64,000 bases of DNA from assembly GCF_023111095.1 (NCBI RefSeq), contig NZ_JALGYW010000025.1:1-64000 (forward strand), written 5' to 3'. The translations under genes and the position numbers were made by a program. The notes beneath the pieces were generated by a model. The model did no database searches, was not told where the DNA came from, and saw only the letters and a list, made by a program, of their open reading frames with translations. Every line of letters begins with the position of its first letter. The stretch's first letter is position 1. Below are positions 36,420 to 46,267 of this stretch, one piece after another. Origin of the DNA: Maribellus sp. YY47. GTDB taxonomy: Bacteria > Bacteroidota > Bacteroidia > Bacteroidales > Prolixibacteraceae.

Positions 36420-37505
36420 TTATTCGCCCATAATCTGCAGATATTCAGACGGAGTTACCCCATATCTCAGCTGAAAACATTTGGTAAAATATGAAGGACT
36501 GCTAAATCCGGCTTCAAAAGCAACCTCGGCTATATTGGATGTGGTTTTATTCAGCAAATCGATGGATTTACCCAAACGATATTCGCGAATAAAATTATTG
36601 GGAGAAAGCCCCAGTAATGAAATCATCTTTCGGTATATGTGCGATTTACTGGAACTAAGTTGTTTTGAGAACTCATCAACAAAAAACGATTCATCCTGCC
36701 ATTTACGCTCCATACAGTCAAGCAATTTATGGACAAAACGTTCGTCTTCGGCACTCAAAACCTCAATTCCGTCTATTTCAACCGGGGCATTACCGTTTTC
36801 TGGTTCACTTCCATCCTTACAATCCGAACTAACTAATATTTTTTCGCGGGCAACATGGCAAAGTCGTTCACTGCGTTTTAACACCAGCGCATTTGAACCA
36901 TTTTCGTAACCAGATCTATGCCCCTGACTAAGTCCGACTTTAAATGAAATTTTGGTTTGCAGCCCTGAATCCAAACTTTCAAAAAATGAATCCTTTAGAA
37001 ACGAAGCACACCTGATGGCATCTTTTGATGATTCAAAACTGATACAATAACGTTCGCCACCATTATCTATAATTTTCCCGTTAAATGGATCAATCATAAC
37101 TCCGACCCGGGGAGTAAAATGCTTCTTTGCCTTCCAAAAGTTACGGACTTCTTCTTTTTTCATGGCATGGGAGACAATGTCAAATACCAATACAAAGTCC
37201 TCGCCTGCACAATTCCTTTTCTTTTCTTTTGATAAACGACTCAACCGTTGTAACTCATTCCAAATATCCAGGAACGCCTGCTCTTCAACCTCCGACACTG
37301 TATCACAGTTTTTTTTACGAAAAAAAGATTGGCCTTCCGCTCCGGGTACATCAGCCAGACAAATAATCCGTCCGTCAGCCTTACTCGACAAACAGACTAA
37401 TTTCTGTACGTTTTCCCGTTCAAAAAATGATGTATTATCCGACAAATGAAAATTCTGATGTTGCTCGGTCTCTGGTTTATCACGATGGTCGATAAAATCT
37501 GACAT
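36420..37505 (-). CDS. AraC-family regulator with degenerate cyclase-like domain
   Basis: A 361-aa regulator in three parts. Residues ~34-65 (KLVCLSSKADGRIICLADVP) resemble the small DUF4242/nickel-binding type domain. Residues ~102-235 resemble a class III nucleotide cyclase fold (LVFDIVSH, FNGKIIDNGGERYCISFES, AIRCASFLKD, KVGLSQG, EKILVSSD). Residues ~263-361 are an AraC DNA-binding domain (NIAEVAFEAGFSSPSYFTKC). The second metal-ligand site reads GGE instead of GD, so cyclase activity is doubtful and the domain more likely senses something. It faces the groES promoter region. The domain reading is by eye. Confidence 0.75.
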   Translation of the reverse strand: MSDFIDHRDKPETEQHQNFHLSDNTSFFERENVQKLVCLSSKADGRIICLADVPGAEGQSFFRKKNCDTVSEVEEQAFLDIWNELQRLSRLSKEKKRNCAGEDFVLVFDIVSHAMKKEEVRNFWKAKKHFTPRVGVMIDPFNGKIIDNGGERYCISFESSKDAIRCASFLKDSFFESLDSGLQTKISFKVGLSQGHRSGYENGSNALVLKRSERLCHVAREKILVSSDCKDGSEPENGNAPVEIDGIEVLSAEDERFVHKLLDCMERKWQDESFFVDEFSKQLSSSKSHIYRKMISLLGLSPNNFIREYRLGKSIDLLNKTTSNIAEVAFEAGFSSPSYFTKCFQLRYGVTPSEYLQIMGE

Positions 37506-37878
37506 ATCGTGAGTTTTAAATGAACTCTAATTTTCAGGGATATTGGTTGTGAAAAAGAAATGAGCACTTCAATTTAACGTCAAAACAGAAACGTTAATGT
37601 TATTAATTTGTTCACCTTAATGGGTTCAAATTGAATTCTGGCCCTTTACTTTACTAAGCTTGCCTTAAGCCCTGCCAGCCTGTCATATTCCCTGACAAAA
37701 CACTTAAAATATTGTATAGGTGCAATTTATGCACGAATAATAATTCATTCATAATTTTTCGGATGCAATTTTGTCCAGAATAAATTGCTGTTTTTGCCGA
37801 AAGTGCCGTTGGCACAGAATGTGATAAACCGACGGTGTCGAATTAAAAAAAATGTTTAATAAATAAATTGTTACTACA
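37506..37878. promoter_or_regulatory. Divergent region araC-like / groES
   Basis: 373 bases without a gene. It contains a short palindrome GTGCA-ATTTA-TGCAC (37720-37734), a possible operator. I found no CIRCE element (the HrcA inverted repeat) ahead of groES, so heat-shock control is likely by another route. Confidence 0.4.
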
Positions 37879-38157
37879 ATGGCAGAATTAAAAGGTAAAA
37901 TCCTGGCAGGCAAAATACTTGTAAAGCCACAGGAAGCAGAAACAAAAACTTCCAGCGGAATTATCATTCCTGATTCAGCAAAAGAAAAACCCCAGGTGGG
38001 TTCGGTTGTATTGGTTGGTGCTGATAAAAAAGATGAACCAATGGAACTGAAAGTGGGCGATATTGTATTCTACGGTAAGTACTCGGGAACTGAACTCAAC
38101 ATTGATGGTACCGACTATTTATTAATGTCGCAAAACGAAGTTTTATTCATTAATTAA
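37879..38157 (+). CDS. groES: Co-chaperonin GroES
   Basis: A 92-aa lid of the GroEL chamber. KGKILAGKILVKPQEAETKT, the mobile-loop region SSGIIIPDSAKEKP (~30-43), VGDIVFYGKYSGTEL and the closing YLLMSQNEVLFI are all typical. It lies 24 bases before groEL as one operon. Confidence 0.97.
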   Translation: MAELKGKILAGKILVKPQEAETKTSSGIIIPDSAKEKPQVGSVVLVGADKKDEPMELKVGDIVFYGKYSGTELNIDGTDYLLMSQNEVLFIN

Positions 38158-38178
38158 TCAAAACAAAAAAACAGATAA

Positions 38179-39816
<1,638 letters not shown>

Positions 39817-39842
39817 TAAATAAAGATTTATGCAACATAGGA

Positions 39843-39872
39843 AAAGCTCTTCCCTCCGGAAGGGCTTTTTTA
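39843..39872 (+). terminator. Intrinsic terminator after groEL
   Basis: AAGCTCTTCC-CTCC-GGAAGGGCTT followed by a run of T ends the groESL operon. Confidence 0.85.
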
Positions 39873-40204
39873 TTGCCCCAAACAACGAACCGTCCAACTC
39901 ACTTCCTCACTATTCTTACAAATTGTAAGCGAATAACCGCTTCGAAAATAATGACAATCGTCAGACAGTGTTTTTTAACATCTTTTTCACAGGATTAACA
40001 CATTGATATTCTGATAACTACAACGAGCCTAAACTTTATGACAAGCTTGTTTTTTCATTCAGAAGTTCTCTACCTTTAGCGTGTTAATTAAATAAACAAA
40101 ATCGATTGCTAAACACCTAAACAGTGTTTACAATACAACTTAGGTTAAACTTCGGGCAGGTGTTCGATCCTACACAATTGAAGCCGCCGAAAAACAAGGT
40201 CGTT
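39873..40204 (+). promoter_or_regulatory. groEL-gdhA intergenic region and gdhA leader
   Basis: About 330 bases without a gene. It carries the proposed gdhA promoter at 40047-40078 and then a leader of roughly 120 bases. The leader includes an open frame (from 40124) that runs in frame into gdhA but is not family-like. Confidence 0.5.
40047..40078 (+). promoter_or_regulatory. Candidate gdhA promoter
   Basis: TTG at 40047-40049, a 21-base spacer and TACCTTTA at 40071-40078 fit the Bacteroidetes -33/-7 layout, with one mismatch in the last base of the -7 box. Confidence 0.45.
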
Positions 40205-41539
40205 ATGAGAACAGACATAAATGAATTCATCCAGAATTTAGAAAGAAGAACTCCCGGGGAAAAGGAATTTCACCAGGCAGTTGAAGAAGTAATCGGTTCA
40301 GTTTGGGATTTTTACGAAAAAAATCCGCGTTATCAAAAAGCAAAAATTCTTGAACGCATGTGTGAACCGGAACGTGTAATTATGTTTCGCGTTCCCTGGG
40401 TTGACGACAGGGGCGAAATTCAAATCAACCGCGGCTACCGTGTTGAGTTTAACTCCGCTTTGGGCCCCTACAAAGGAGGTTTGCGTTTCCATGCCAGTGT
40501 TACTTTAAGTATTCTGAAATTTTTAGGTTTCGAGCAAACTTTTAAAAACAGCCTTACCACACTTCCTATGGGTGGCGGCAAAGGAGGTTCTGATTTTAGC
40601 CCTAAAGGAAAAACTGACGGCGAGATTATGCGTTTCTGCCAGTCGTTTATGACAGAGCTTTATCGTCACATCGGGCCCAATACAGATGTACCGGCTGGAG
40701 ATATTGGCGTTGGAGGTCGTGAAATCGGCTATCTGTTTGGGCAGTACAAAAGATTGAAAAACGAATTTACAGGCGTACTTACCGGCAAAGGACTTTCCTG
40801 GGGAGGAAGTTTAATTCGCCCGGAGGCCACCGGATTTGGTGCCGTTTACTTTGCACAGCACATGTTGCATCGTCTGGGGCAGGATATCGAAGGACAAACC
40901 GTTGCTGTATCAGGCTTTGGGAACGTTGCATGGGGCGCCATTTCAAAAATCAACCAACTGGGAGGTAAAGTCGTAACCATTTCAGGACCTGACGGTTTTA
41001 TCTATGACAAAGAGGGAATCAGCGGAGATAAAGTTGATTACCTGCTTGAATTACGCGCTACCAACAACGATGTAGTTGAACCGTATGCCAGGGAATTTGG
41101 CGCTGAATTTTTCGCAGGCAAACGCCCGTGGGAAGTTCCGGTTAATATCGCCATGCCTTGTGCTACAGAGAACGAAGTCGACCTGAACGACGCCAAATCG
41201 CTGGTTAAAAACGGCTGCACTATGTTGGCTGAAGTATCCAACATGGGCACAACCGCCGAAGCCGTAGAATACCTGTCTGAGCATATTCACTATGCTCCCG
41301 GGAAAGCAGTAAATGCCGGAGGCGTTGCTGTTTCCGGATTGGAAATGTCGCAAAACAGCATGCGCATTAACTGGCCTGCTGAGGAAGTTGACCTTCGGTT
41401 AAAAGGAATCATGAAAAACATTCATGACACCTGTGTAAACTATGGTCTCAACGGTGAAAAAGTAGACTATGTAAAAGGAGCCAACGTTGGCGGTTTTGTA
41501 AAAGTTGCAGAAGCCATGCTTGCTCAAGGTGTTGTATAA
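40205..41539 (+). CDS. gdhA: NADP-specific glutamate dehydrogenase
   Basis: A 444-aa enzyme making glutamate from 2-oxoglutarate and ammonia. PYKGGLRFHASVTLSILKFL (~89-108), the catalytic loop LPMGGGKGGSDF (~120-131), DVPAGDIGVGGREIGY (~162-177) and the nucleotide-binding AVSGFGNVAWGA (~236-247) are all present. The ATG at 40205 (MRTDINEFIQNLE) matches family starts. It is monocistronic, with its own promoter and terminator. Confidence 0.96.
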   Translation: MRTDINEFIQNLERRTPGEKEFHQAVEEVIGSVWDFYEKNPRYQKAKILERMCEPERVIMFRVPWVDDRGEIQINRGYRVEFNSALGPYKGGLRFHASVTLSILKFLGFEQTFKNSLTTLPMGGGKGGSDFSPKGKTDGEIMRFCQSFMTELYRHIGPNTDVPAGDIGVGGREIGYLFGQYKRLKNEFTGVLTGKGLSWGGSLIRPEATGFGAVYFAQHMLHRLGQDIEGQTVAVSGFGNVAWGAISKINQLGGKVVTISGPDGFIYDKEGISGDKVDYLLELRATNNDVVEPYAREFGAEFFAGKRPWEVPVNIAMPCATENEVDLNDAKSLVKNGCTMLAEVSNMGTTAEAVEYLSEHIHYAPGKAVNAGGVAVSGLEMSQNSMRINWPAEEVDLRLKGIMKNIHDTCVNYGLNGEKVDYVKGANVGGFVKVAEAMLAQGVV

Positions 41540-41570
41540 TATTTGTGCTACTATATTATATATGGTATCG

Positions 41571-41603
41571 AGAATCCGCAGCTTTCTGCGGATTCTTTTT
41601 TTT
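41571..41603 (+). terminator. Intrinsic terminator after gdhA
   Basis: AGAATCCGCA pairs exactly with TGCGGATTCT across a 6-base loop, followed by a long T-run. Confidence 0.9.
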
Positions 41604-41661
41604 GTAACAGCCTGCCCTAAAATGTATCGATCGTTAAATTTAAATTATAGATAATATTAAA

Positions 41662-41695
41662 TTGACCTCCGTCACAAAACACTTTTTTACATTTG
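41662..41695 (+). promoter_or_regulatory. Candidate tatD promoter
   Basis: TTGACC at 41662 and TACATTTG at 41688-41695 fit -33/-7 elements, though the 23-base spacer is slightly long. The ATG follows 16 bases after the box, so the leader would be very short. Confidence 0.45.
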
Positions 41696-41710
41696 TCCAA
41701 ATTTCTAAGA

Positions 41711-42475
41711 ATGCTAATTGATACACATTCACATATTTATTCGGAGGATTTCATACACGATCGTGACGAGGCACTCCAAAGAGCCTATGACAACGGGGTA
41801 AAGAAAATCATTCTTCCGAATATCGATTCGGGTTCTATTAAACACATGCTGGATCTAACGGATGCGTATCCCCATCTCTGCTATCCATTAATTGGCCTTC
41901 ACCCCACTTCGGTTGACGAAGATTATAAAGAAGAACTGGAAGCCATTGAATACTGGCTGAACAAACGCAAGTTTTTCGGAATCGGTGAAATTGGAATTGA
42001 TCTTTACTGGGACAAAAAATACATAAACGAGCAAAAAGACGCTTTTCGGCATCAGATTAAACTTGCCAAAAGCCACAACTTACCCATTGTTATTCATGTT
42101 CGAAATTCCTTTGACGAGACCTATCAAATCGTTAAAGAAGAACAGGATGGGAGTTTAAGAGGAGCGTTCCATTGCTTTACAGGAACAGCCGAAGAAGCTC
42201 AAAAAGTTGTGGAGCTTGGATTTTACCTGGGAATCGGAGGCGTACTGACATTCAAAAACAGTAATCTTGACGAAGTCATCAGTTCAGTAAATATCGATAA
42301 GCTGGTATTGGAAACCGATGCCCCCTATCTTTCTCCTGAGCCCAAACGAGGAAAACGAAACGAAAGTTCCTATCTTGTTTATGTCGCACAAAAATTAGCC
42401 GAAATTTACAACATCTCTGTTACCCGTGTAGCCGAAATAACTACAACAAACGCTCGCGGATTGTTTGAAATTTAA
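41711..42475 (+). CDS. TatD-family metal-dependent hydrolase
   Basis: A 254-aa TIM-barrel metallohydrolase. Metal ligands are in IDTHSHIY (~3-10), GEIGIDLY (~92-99), PIVIHVRN (~125-132), FHCFTG (~152-157) and ETDAPYLSPEPKRGKRN (~202-218). TatD proteins are 3'-5' nucleases or deoxyribonucleases. I start at the ATG 41711 (MLIDTHSH), as the family motif begins there. It probably forms an operon with the asparaginase gene 29 bases downstream. Confidence 0.93.
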   Translation: MLIDTHSHIYSEDFIHDRDEALQRAYDNGVKKIILPNIDSGSIKHMLDLTDAYPHLCYPLIGLHPTSVDEDYKEELEAIEYWLNKRKFFGIGEIGIDLYWDKKYINEQKDAFRHQIKLAKSHNLPIVIHVRNSFDETYQIVKEEQDGSLRGAFHCFTGTAEEAQKVVELGFYLGIGGVLTFKNSNLDEVISSVNIDKLVLETDAPYLSPEPKRGKRNESSYLVYVAQKLAEIYNISVTRVAEITTTNARGLFEI

Positions 42476-42504
42476 TAACTTGCGGACCGATTTTCAGGAC
42501 TGCA

Positions 42505-43548
42505 ATGAACAACGCTACAGACAAAAAGACATCCATTCTTATTATTTATACCGGCGGAACGATCGGGATGGTTCAACATCCTCAAAACGGAACCCTTGTA
42601 CCCGTGCGTTTCGAAAAAATCCAGGAAGTAGTACCGGAACTTAAAAAATTCGATTTTATCATTAAAACGGTAACGTTTAATCCTGCACTCGATTCGTCCA
42701 ATATGAATCCGATGATATGGATTAAAATTGCGAAAACCATCGAACGCTATTACAGTCAGTACGATGGATTTGTTGTACTCCACGGCACTGACACAATGGC
42801 CTACACCGCTTCGGCCTTAAGTTTCATGTTTGAAAATCTTGACAAACCGATCATCTTTACCGGATCACAGTTACCCATTGGTATGATTCGGACCGACGGC
42901 AAGGAAAACCTGATTACGGCGGTAGAAATTGCAGCGGCCAAACAAAATGGCGTTGCCATTGTACCAGAAGTGTGTATTTATTTCGACTTCAAACTATACA
43001 GAGGCAACCGAACTGTTAAACGCGACGCAGAGTTATTCAGCGCTTTCCGTTCGGTTAATTATCCCGAGCTGGCAGTTGCCGGTATCGACATAAAATACAG
43101 CAGCGAATTTATCTACCGCACAGAAAACCGCGGAATATTGAAGGTTAATACCAATTTTGACGACAATGTTGTCATCCTGAAATTCTTCCCAGGAATCAAT
43201 CAAAACGTTTTAAATTCGGTTTTAAACACACCCGGTCTGAAAGGAGTGGTCATCGAAACATTTGGATCGGGAAACGTACCGACATCCAGATGGCTGATCA
43301 ATTGTATCAAACGAGCCATCAAGCGCGGAGTAATTATACTGAATGTTACGCAGTGTGAAGGCGGAAAAGTTGTAATGGGCCAATACGAAACCAGCTTGGA
43401 ACTGCTAAACGGCGGCGTTGTTTCGGGAAAAGATATGACAACAGAAGCAGCCATAACCAAGCTTATGTTTCTGTTGGGCCAAGACTTAAAACACGATGAA
43501 ATTAAAATGTATCTCAATAAAAGCATGAGAGGGGAAATTAGTGAATAG
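42505..43548 (+). CDS. ansA: Type I (cytoplasmic) L-asparaginase
   Basis: A 347-aa enzyme hydrolysing asparagine to aspartate and ammonia. The first threonine motif YTGGTIGM (~15-22) and the second VLHGTDTMAYTASALSFM (~92-109) are intact, and ATEAAITKL-like sequence closes the C-terminus. There is no signal peptide, so it is cytoplasmic. Confidence 0.94.
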   Translation: MNNATDKKTSILIIYTGGTIGMVQHPQNGTLVPVRFEKIQEVVPELKKFDFIIKTVTFNPALDSSNMNPMIWIKIAKTIERYYSQYDGFVVLHGTDTMAYTASALSFMFENLDKPIIFTGSQLPIGMIRTDGKENLITAVEIAAAKQNGVAIVPEVCIYFDFKLYRGNRTVKRDAELFSAFRSVNYPELAVAGIDIKYSSEFIYRTENRGILKVNTNFDDNVVILKFFPGINQNVLNSVLNTPGLKGVVIETFGSGNVPTSRWLINCIKRAIKRGVIILNVTQCEGGKVVMGQYETSLELLNGGVVSGKDMTTEAAITKLMFLLGQDLKHDEIKMYLNKSMRGEISE

Positions 43549-43615
43549 CGAACTTTTTTTTTCACAATTTTTTATTAATTTGCAGCCCTCTTTTGGGAGG
43601 CCAGTTATCAATACT

Positions 43616-43705
<90 letters not shown>

Positions 43706-43839
43706 GCGGGAGAATAGTTCTTAAAATGTGTATACGATTGTAAAAAGCCGGGGCACATTTTTTGTGGTATGGGACAGAATTATATTCAAAAGCAAATAAA
43801 AAATCAAAAGAGATTATTAATTAAAAATTCAAATCAATT

Positions 43840-44643
43840 ATGAAAAGACTATTCGCGTTAATAGCCGTATTTGGGATGCTATTTTTCATGGCGTCAAACG
43901 TAGCGCTTGCTCAAGATGAACCAGCAGCTGCACCGGAAACTACTACCGAACAGGTAGATCAGACTGTCGATCAGGAAGAACAAGCGGCAGCTGCGGCTGA
44001 AGAAGGAAAATCATTACACAGCCAATTAAAACAAAAATTCATCGAAGGTGGTCCAACTTTCATGTCGTTCGTTTTGATCACATTGATTCTTGGTTTGGCT
44101 TTCGCAATTGAAAGAGTTCTTTATTTGAACCTGGCTACCAGCAACACTAAAAAATTACTGGCTAAAGTTGAAGAAGCTTTGGAAAACGGTGGTGTTGAAG
44201 CAGCAAAAGATGTTTGCCGTAATACTCGCGGACCGGTTGCAAGTATTTTCTACCAAGGTCTTGATCGCTTCGATCACGGTATTGATGTAGTAGAAAAAAC
44301 TGTAATTTCTTACGGAAGTGTTCAGGCTGGTCTTTTGGAAAAAGGTTTAAGCTGGATCGCTCTGTTCATCGCTCTTGCTCCTATGTTAGGTTTCATGGGT
44401 ACAGTAATCGGTATGATTAGTGCATTCGACGCTATCGAAGTTGCCGGGGACATTTCTCCCTCATTGGTTGCTAACGGTATCAAAATCGCTTTGATCACAA
44501 CTGTAACTGGTCTTGTTGTTGCTATTATCCTTCAGATTTTCTACAACTACTGTGTAGCTAAAATCGACAGCATCATCAACAATATGGAAGATGCTTCCAT
44601 TTCGTTGCTTGACCTATTGGTAAAACATAACTTGAAAAAATAA
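43840..44643 (+). CDS. exbB: MotA/TolQ/ExbB proton channel family protein
   Basis: A 267-aa inner-membrane subunit of a proton-driven energy transducer. Unlike E. coli ExbB it begins with a signal peptide (1-24, ending NVALAQ) and a periplasmic Ala/Glu/Gln-rich segment (~25-60). Three membrane helices follow (~72-92, ~166-190, ~205-232), with the conserved ALAPMLGFMGTVIGMI segment. Together with the two downstream ExbD proteins it should power TonB-dependent outer-membrane transport. Confidence 0.93.
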   Translation: MKRLFALIAVFGMLFFMASNVALAQDEPAAAPETTTEQVDQTVDQEEQAAAAAEEGKSLHSQLKQKFIEGGPTFMSFVLITLILGLAFAIERVLYLNLATSNTKKLLAKVEEALENGGVEAAKDVCRNTRGPVASIFYQGLDRFDHGIDVVEKTVISYGSVQAGLLEKGLSWIALFIALAPMLGFMGTVIGMISAFDAIEVAGDISPSLVANGIKIALITTVTGLVVAIILQIFYNYCVAKIDSIINNMEDASISLLDLLVKHNLKK

Positions 44644-44659
44644 TAAGGAGTATTGAGAA

Positions 44660-45121
44660 ATGGGTAAAACAGGAAAAATAGTTACGATAGTACTATGGGC
44701 TCTACTCATTGTTTCAGCAATACTTGTAGTTTCGTTGATGGTAAACATTAACGAAGAAGTTGATACTGATCCCGCAATGAATAGTTGGGTAAACTCCAAC
44801 CTGGTTTGGGCTTATATACTTTTAGCTTTCGGAGCTGGCGTAGCAGTTATTTCATCTCTGCTGCACATGTTCACCGACAAAAAAGCTGCAAAAGGAGGAA
44901 TAATTTCGATCGTGTTCCTTGGCGCCGTGTTTGTAATCGCTTATTTAATGGCATCTCCTGAGATTCCTCAGTTTGTAGGTGTTGATAAATTTATTACAGA
45001 CGGAACATTGAACGAGAATGTATCGAAATTGGTAGATACTGGACTATATGCAACTTATATTTTAATCGGACTTGCGATTGTTTCGGTTGCATCATCTTCA
45101 GTAATGCGTTTAATTAAGTAA
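44660..45121 (+). CDS. Unknown membrane protein inside the exb locus
   Basis: A 153-aa protein with about four hydrophobic segments (~6-27, ~46-66, ~75-95, ~128-148) and little else. I recognise no named family. It lies 16 bases after exbB and 33 before exbD on the same strand, so it is probably a partner or assembly factor of the ExbB/D motor (inference). Similar small membrane genes occupy this place in other Bacteroidetes exb loci as far as I recall. Confidence 0.8.
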   Translation: MGKTGKIVTIVLWALLIVSAILVVSLMVNINEEVDTDPAMNSWVNSNLVWAYILLAFGAGVAVISSLLHMFTDKKAAKGGIISIVFLGAVFVIAYLMASPEIPQFVGVDKFITDGTLNENVSKLVDTGLYATYILIGLAIVSVASSSVMRLIK

Positions 45122-45154
45122 TTAGTTTCGTGGTAAATAAAAACAGGAAAAGTT

Positions 45155-45718
45155 ATGTCTAGAAAAATGCCGGAAATACCGTCTGCCTCCTTGGCAGATA
45201 TAGCATTCATGTTGCTGATCTTTTTCCTGGTAACAACCACGATGGACGTTGACAGCGGTCTGCGTAGACAACTTCCACCATGGGCACCTGAACAGAACGA
45301 TGATACTGACGTTAACGAACGTAACATCTTTGTGGTTCTGGTAAACAAAAACAACGACTTGTTGGTGGAAGGAGACTACGAACGTATTGAAAATCTTCGC
45401 GAAAGGGCAAAAGAGTTTATGGAAAATCCATACGACGAAAAAGACCTGCCCGAAAAAGAACCTAAGGAAATACCTTTCTTCGGAGAAGTTCTGGTAACCA
45501 AAGGCATAATTTCATTGCGAAATGACCTTGATACTCAATACGGAACGTATCTTGCTGTACAAAACGAGCTGGTTGCTGCCATTAATGAATTAAGAGACGA
45601 GTTAGCTAAACGAAAATGGGGAAAACCATACGAAAATCTTACGTCAGACCAACAAGACGCCGTTCGTAAAATTTATCCACAAAGGATTTCGGAAGCTGAG
45701 CCTAAAGGTAAAATCTAA
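45155..45718 (+). CDS. exbD: ExbD/TolR family protein 1
   Basis: A 187-aa bitopic protein. One membrane helix (~11-31) contains the essential Asp in LADIAFMLLIFFLVTTTMD, followed by a periplasmic domain. It is longer than E. coli ExbD because of a hydrophilic insertion (~80-110). It should form the proton path with ExbB. Confidence 0.92.
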   Translation: MSRKMPEIPSASLADIAFMLLIFFLVTTTMDVDSGLRRQLPPWAPEQNDDTDVNERNIFVVLVNKNNDLLVEGDYERIENLRERAKEFMENPYDEKDLPEKEPKEIPFFGEVLVTKGIISLRNDLDTQYGTYLAVQNELVAAINELRDELAKRKWGKPYENLTSDQQDAVRKIYPQRISEAEPKGKI

Positions 45719-45730
45719 AAAGAATAAGAG

Positions 45731-46201
45731 ATGAGTAAATTTAGAAAAGATGGCGGGAAAGAACTTCCTCCAATTTCAACGGCTTCTTTGCCGGATATTG
45801 TGTTCATGCTTTTATTCTTCTTTATGGTGAGTACCACCATGCGTGAAGTAACCTTGAAAGTAAAGATGCGTCTTCCTGAAGCTACCGAATTGAGCAAACT
45901 CGAAAAGAAATCTTTGGTGAGTTACATCTACATTGGTGAACCTCAACCTCAGTATCAAAAAACATTCGGGAAAGCTTCACGTATTCAGTTAAACGATCAG
46001 TTTGCTGAAGTAGACGAAGTTCAGGATTATGTAATTGCTGAGCGTGAAGCAAGAGTGGAAGCTGAACGTAATGCTATTATTACGTCTTTAAAGATTGATG
46101 AAAATACAAAAATGGGTATTGTGAACGATGTTAAGCAGGAATTGCGTAAGTCGGCCGCACTAAACATTAACTATTCATCAAGGAAAAAACGTGAACTATA
46201 G
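45731..46201 (+). CDS. exbD: ExbD/TolR family protein 2
   Basis: A 156-aa second ExbD. The helix LPDIVFMLLFFFMVSTTM (~19-36) keeps the key Asp. The periplasmic part is rich in Glu and Arg, with a long predicted helix (~95-150). Two unequal ExbD proteins next to one ExbB are typical of Bacteroidetes and imply a hetero-dimeric stator. It is the last gene before a strong terminator. Confidence 0.92.
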   Translation: MSKFRKDGGKELPPISTASLPDIVFMLLFFFMVSTTMREVTLKVKMRLPEATELSKLEKKSLVSYIYIGEPQPQYQKTFGKASRIQLNDQFAEVDEVQDYVIAEREARVEAERNAIITSLKIDENTKMGIVNDVKQELRKSAALNINYSSRKKREL

Positions 46202-46218
46202 AATAGATTGATGCTATA

Positions 46219-46252
46219 CAAAAAAAGGGAAGCACAGCTTCCCTTTTTTTTG
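46219..46252. terminator. Bidirectional terminator, exbD / DEAD-box gene
   Basis: AAAAAAAGGGAAGC-ACA-GCTTCCCTTTTTTTT sits between convergent genes and has T-runs on both strands. Confidence 0.88.
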
Positions 46253-46267
46253 CTGTCATTTACCAGC

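Noticed and set aside
37506-37878. CIRCE/HrcA heat-shock operator before groES
   Set aside because: I could not find the TTAGCACTC inverted repeat in the region.
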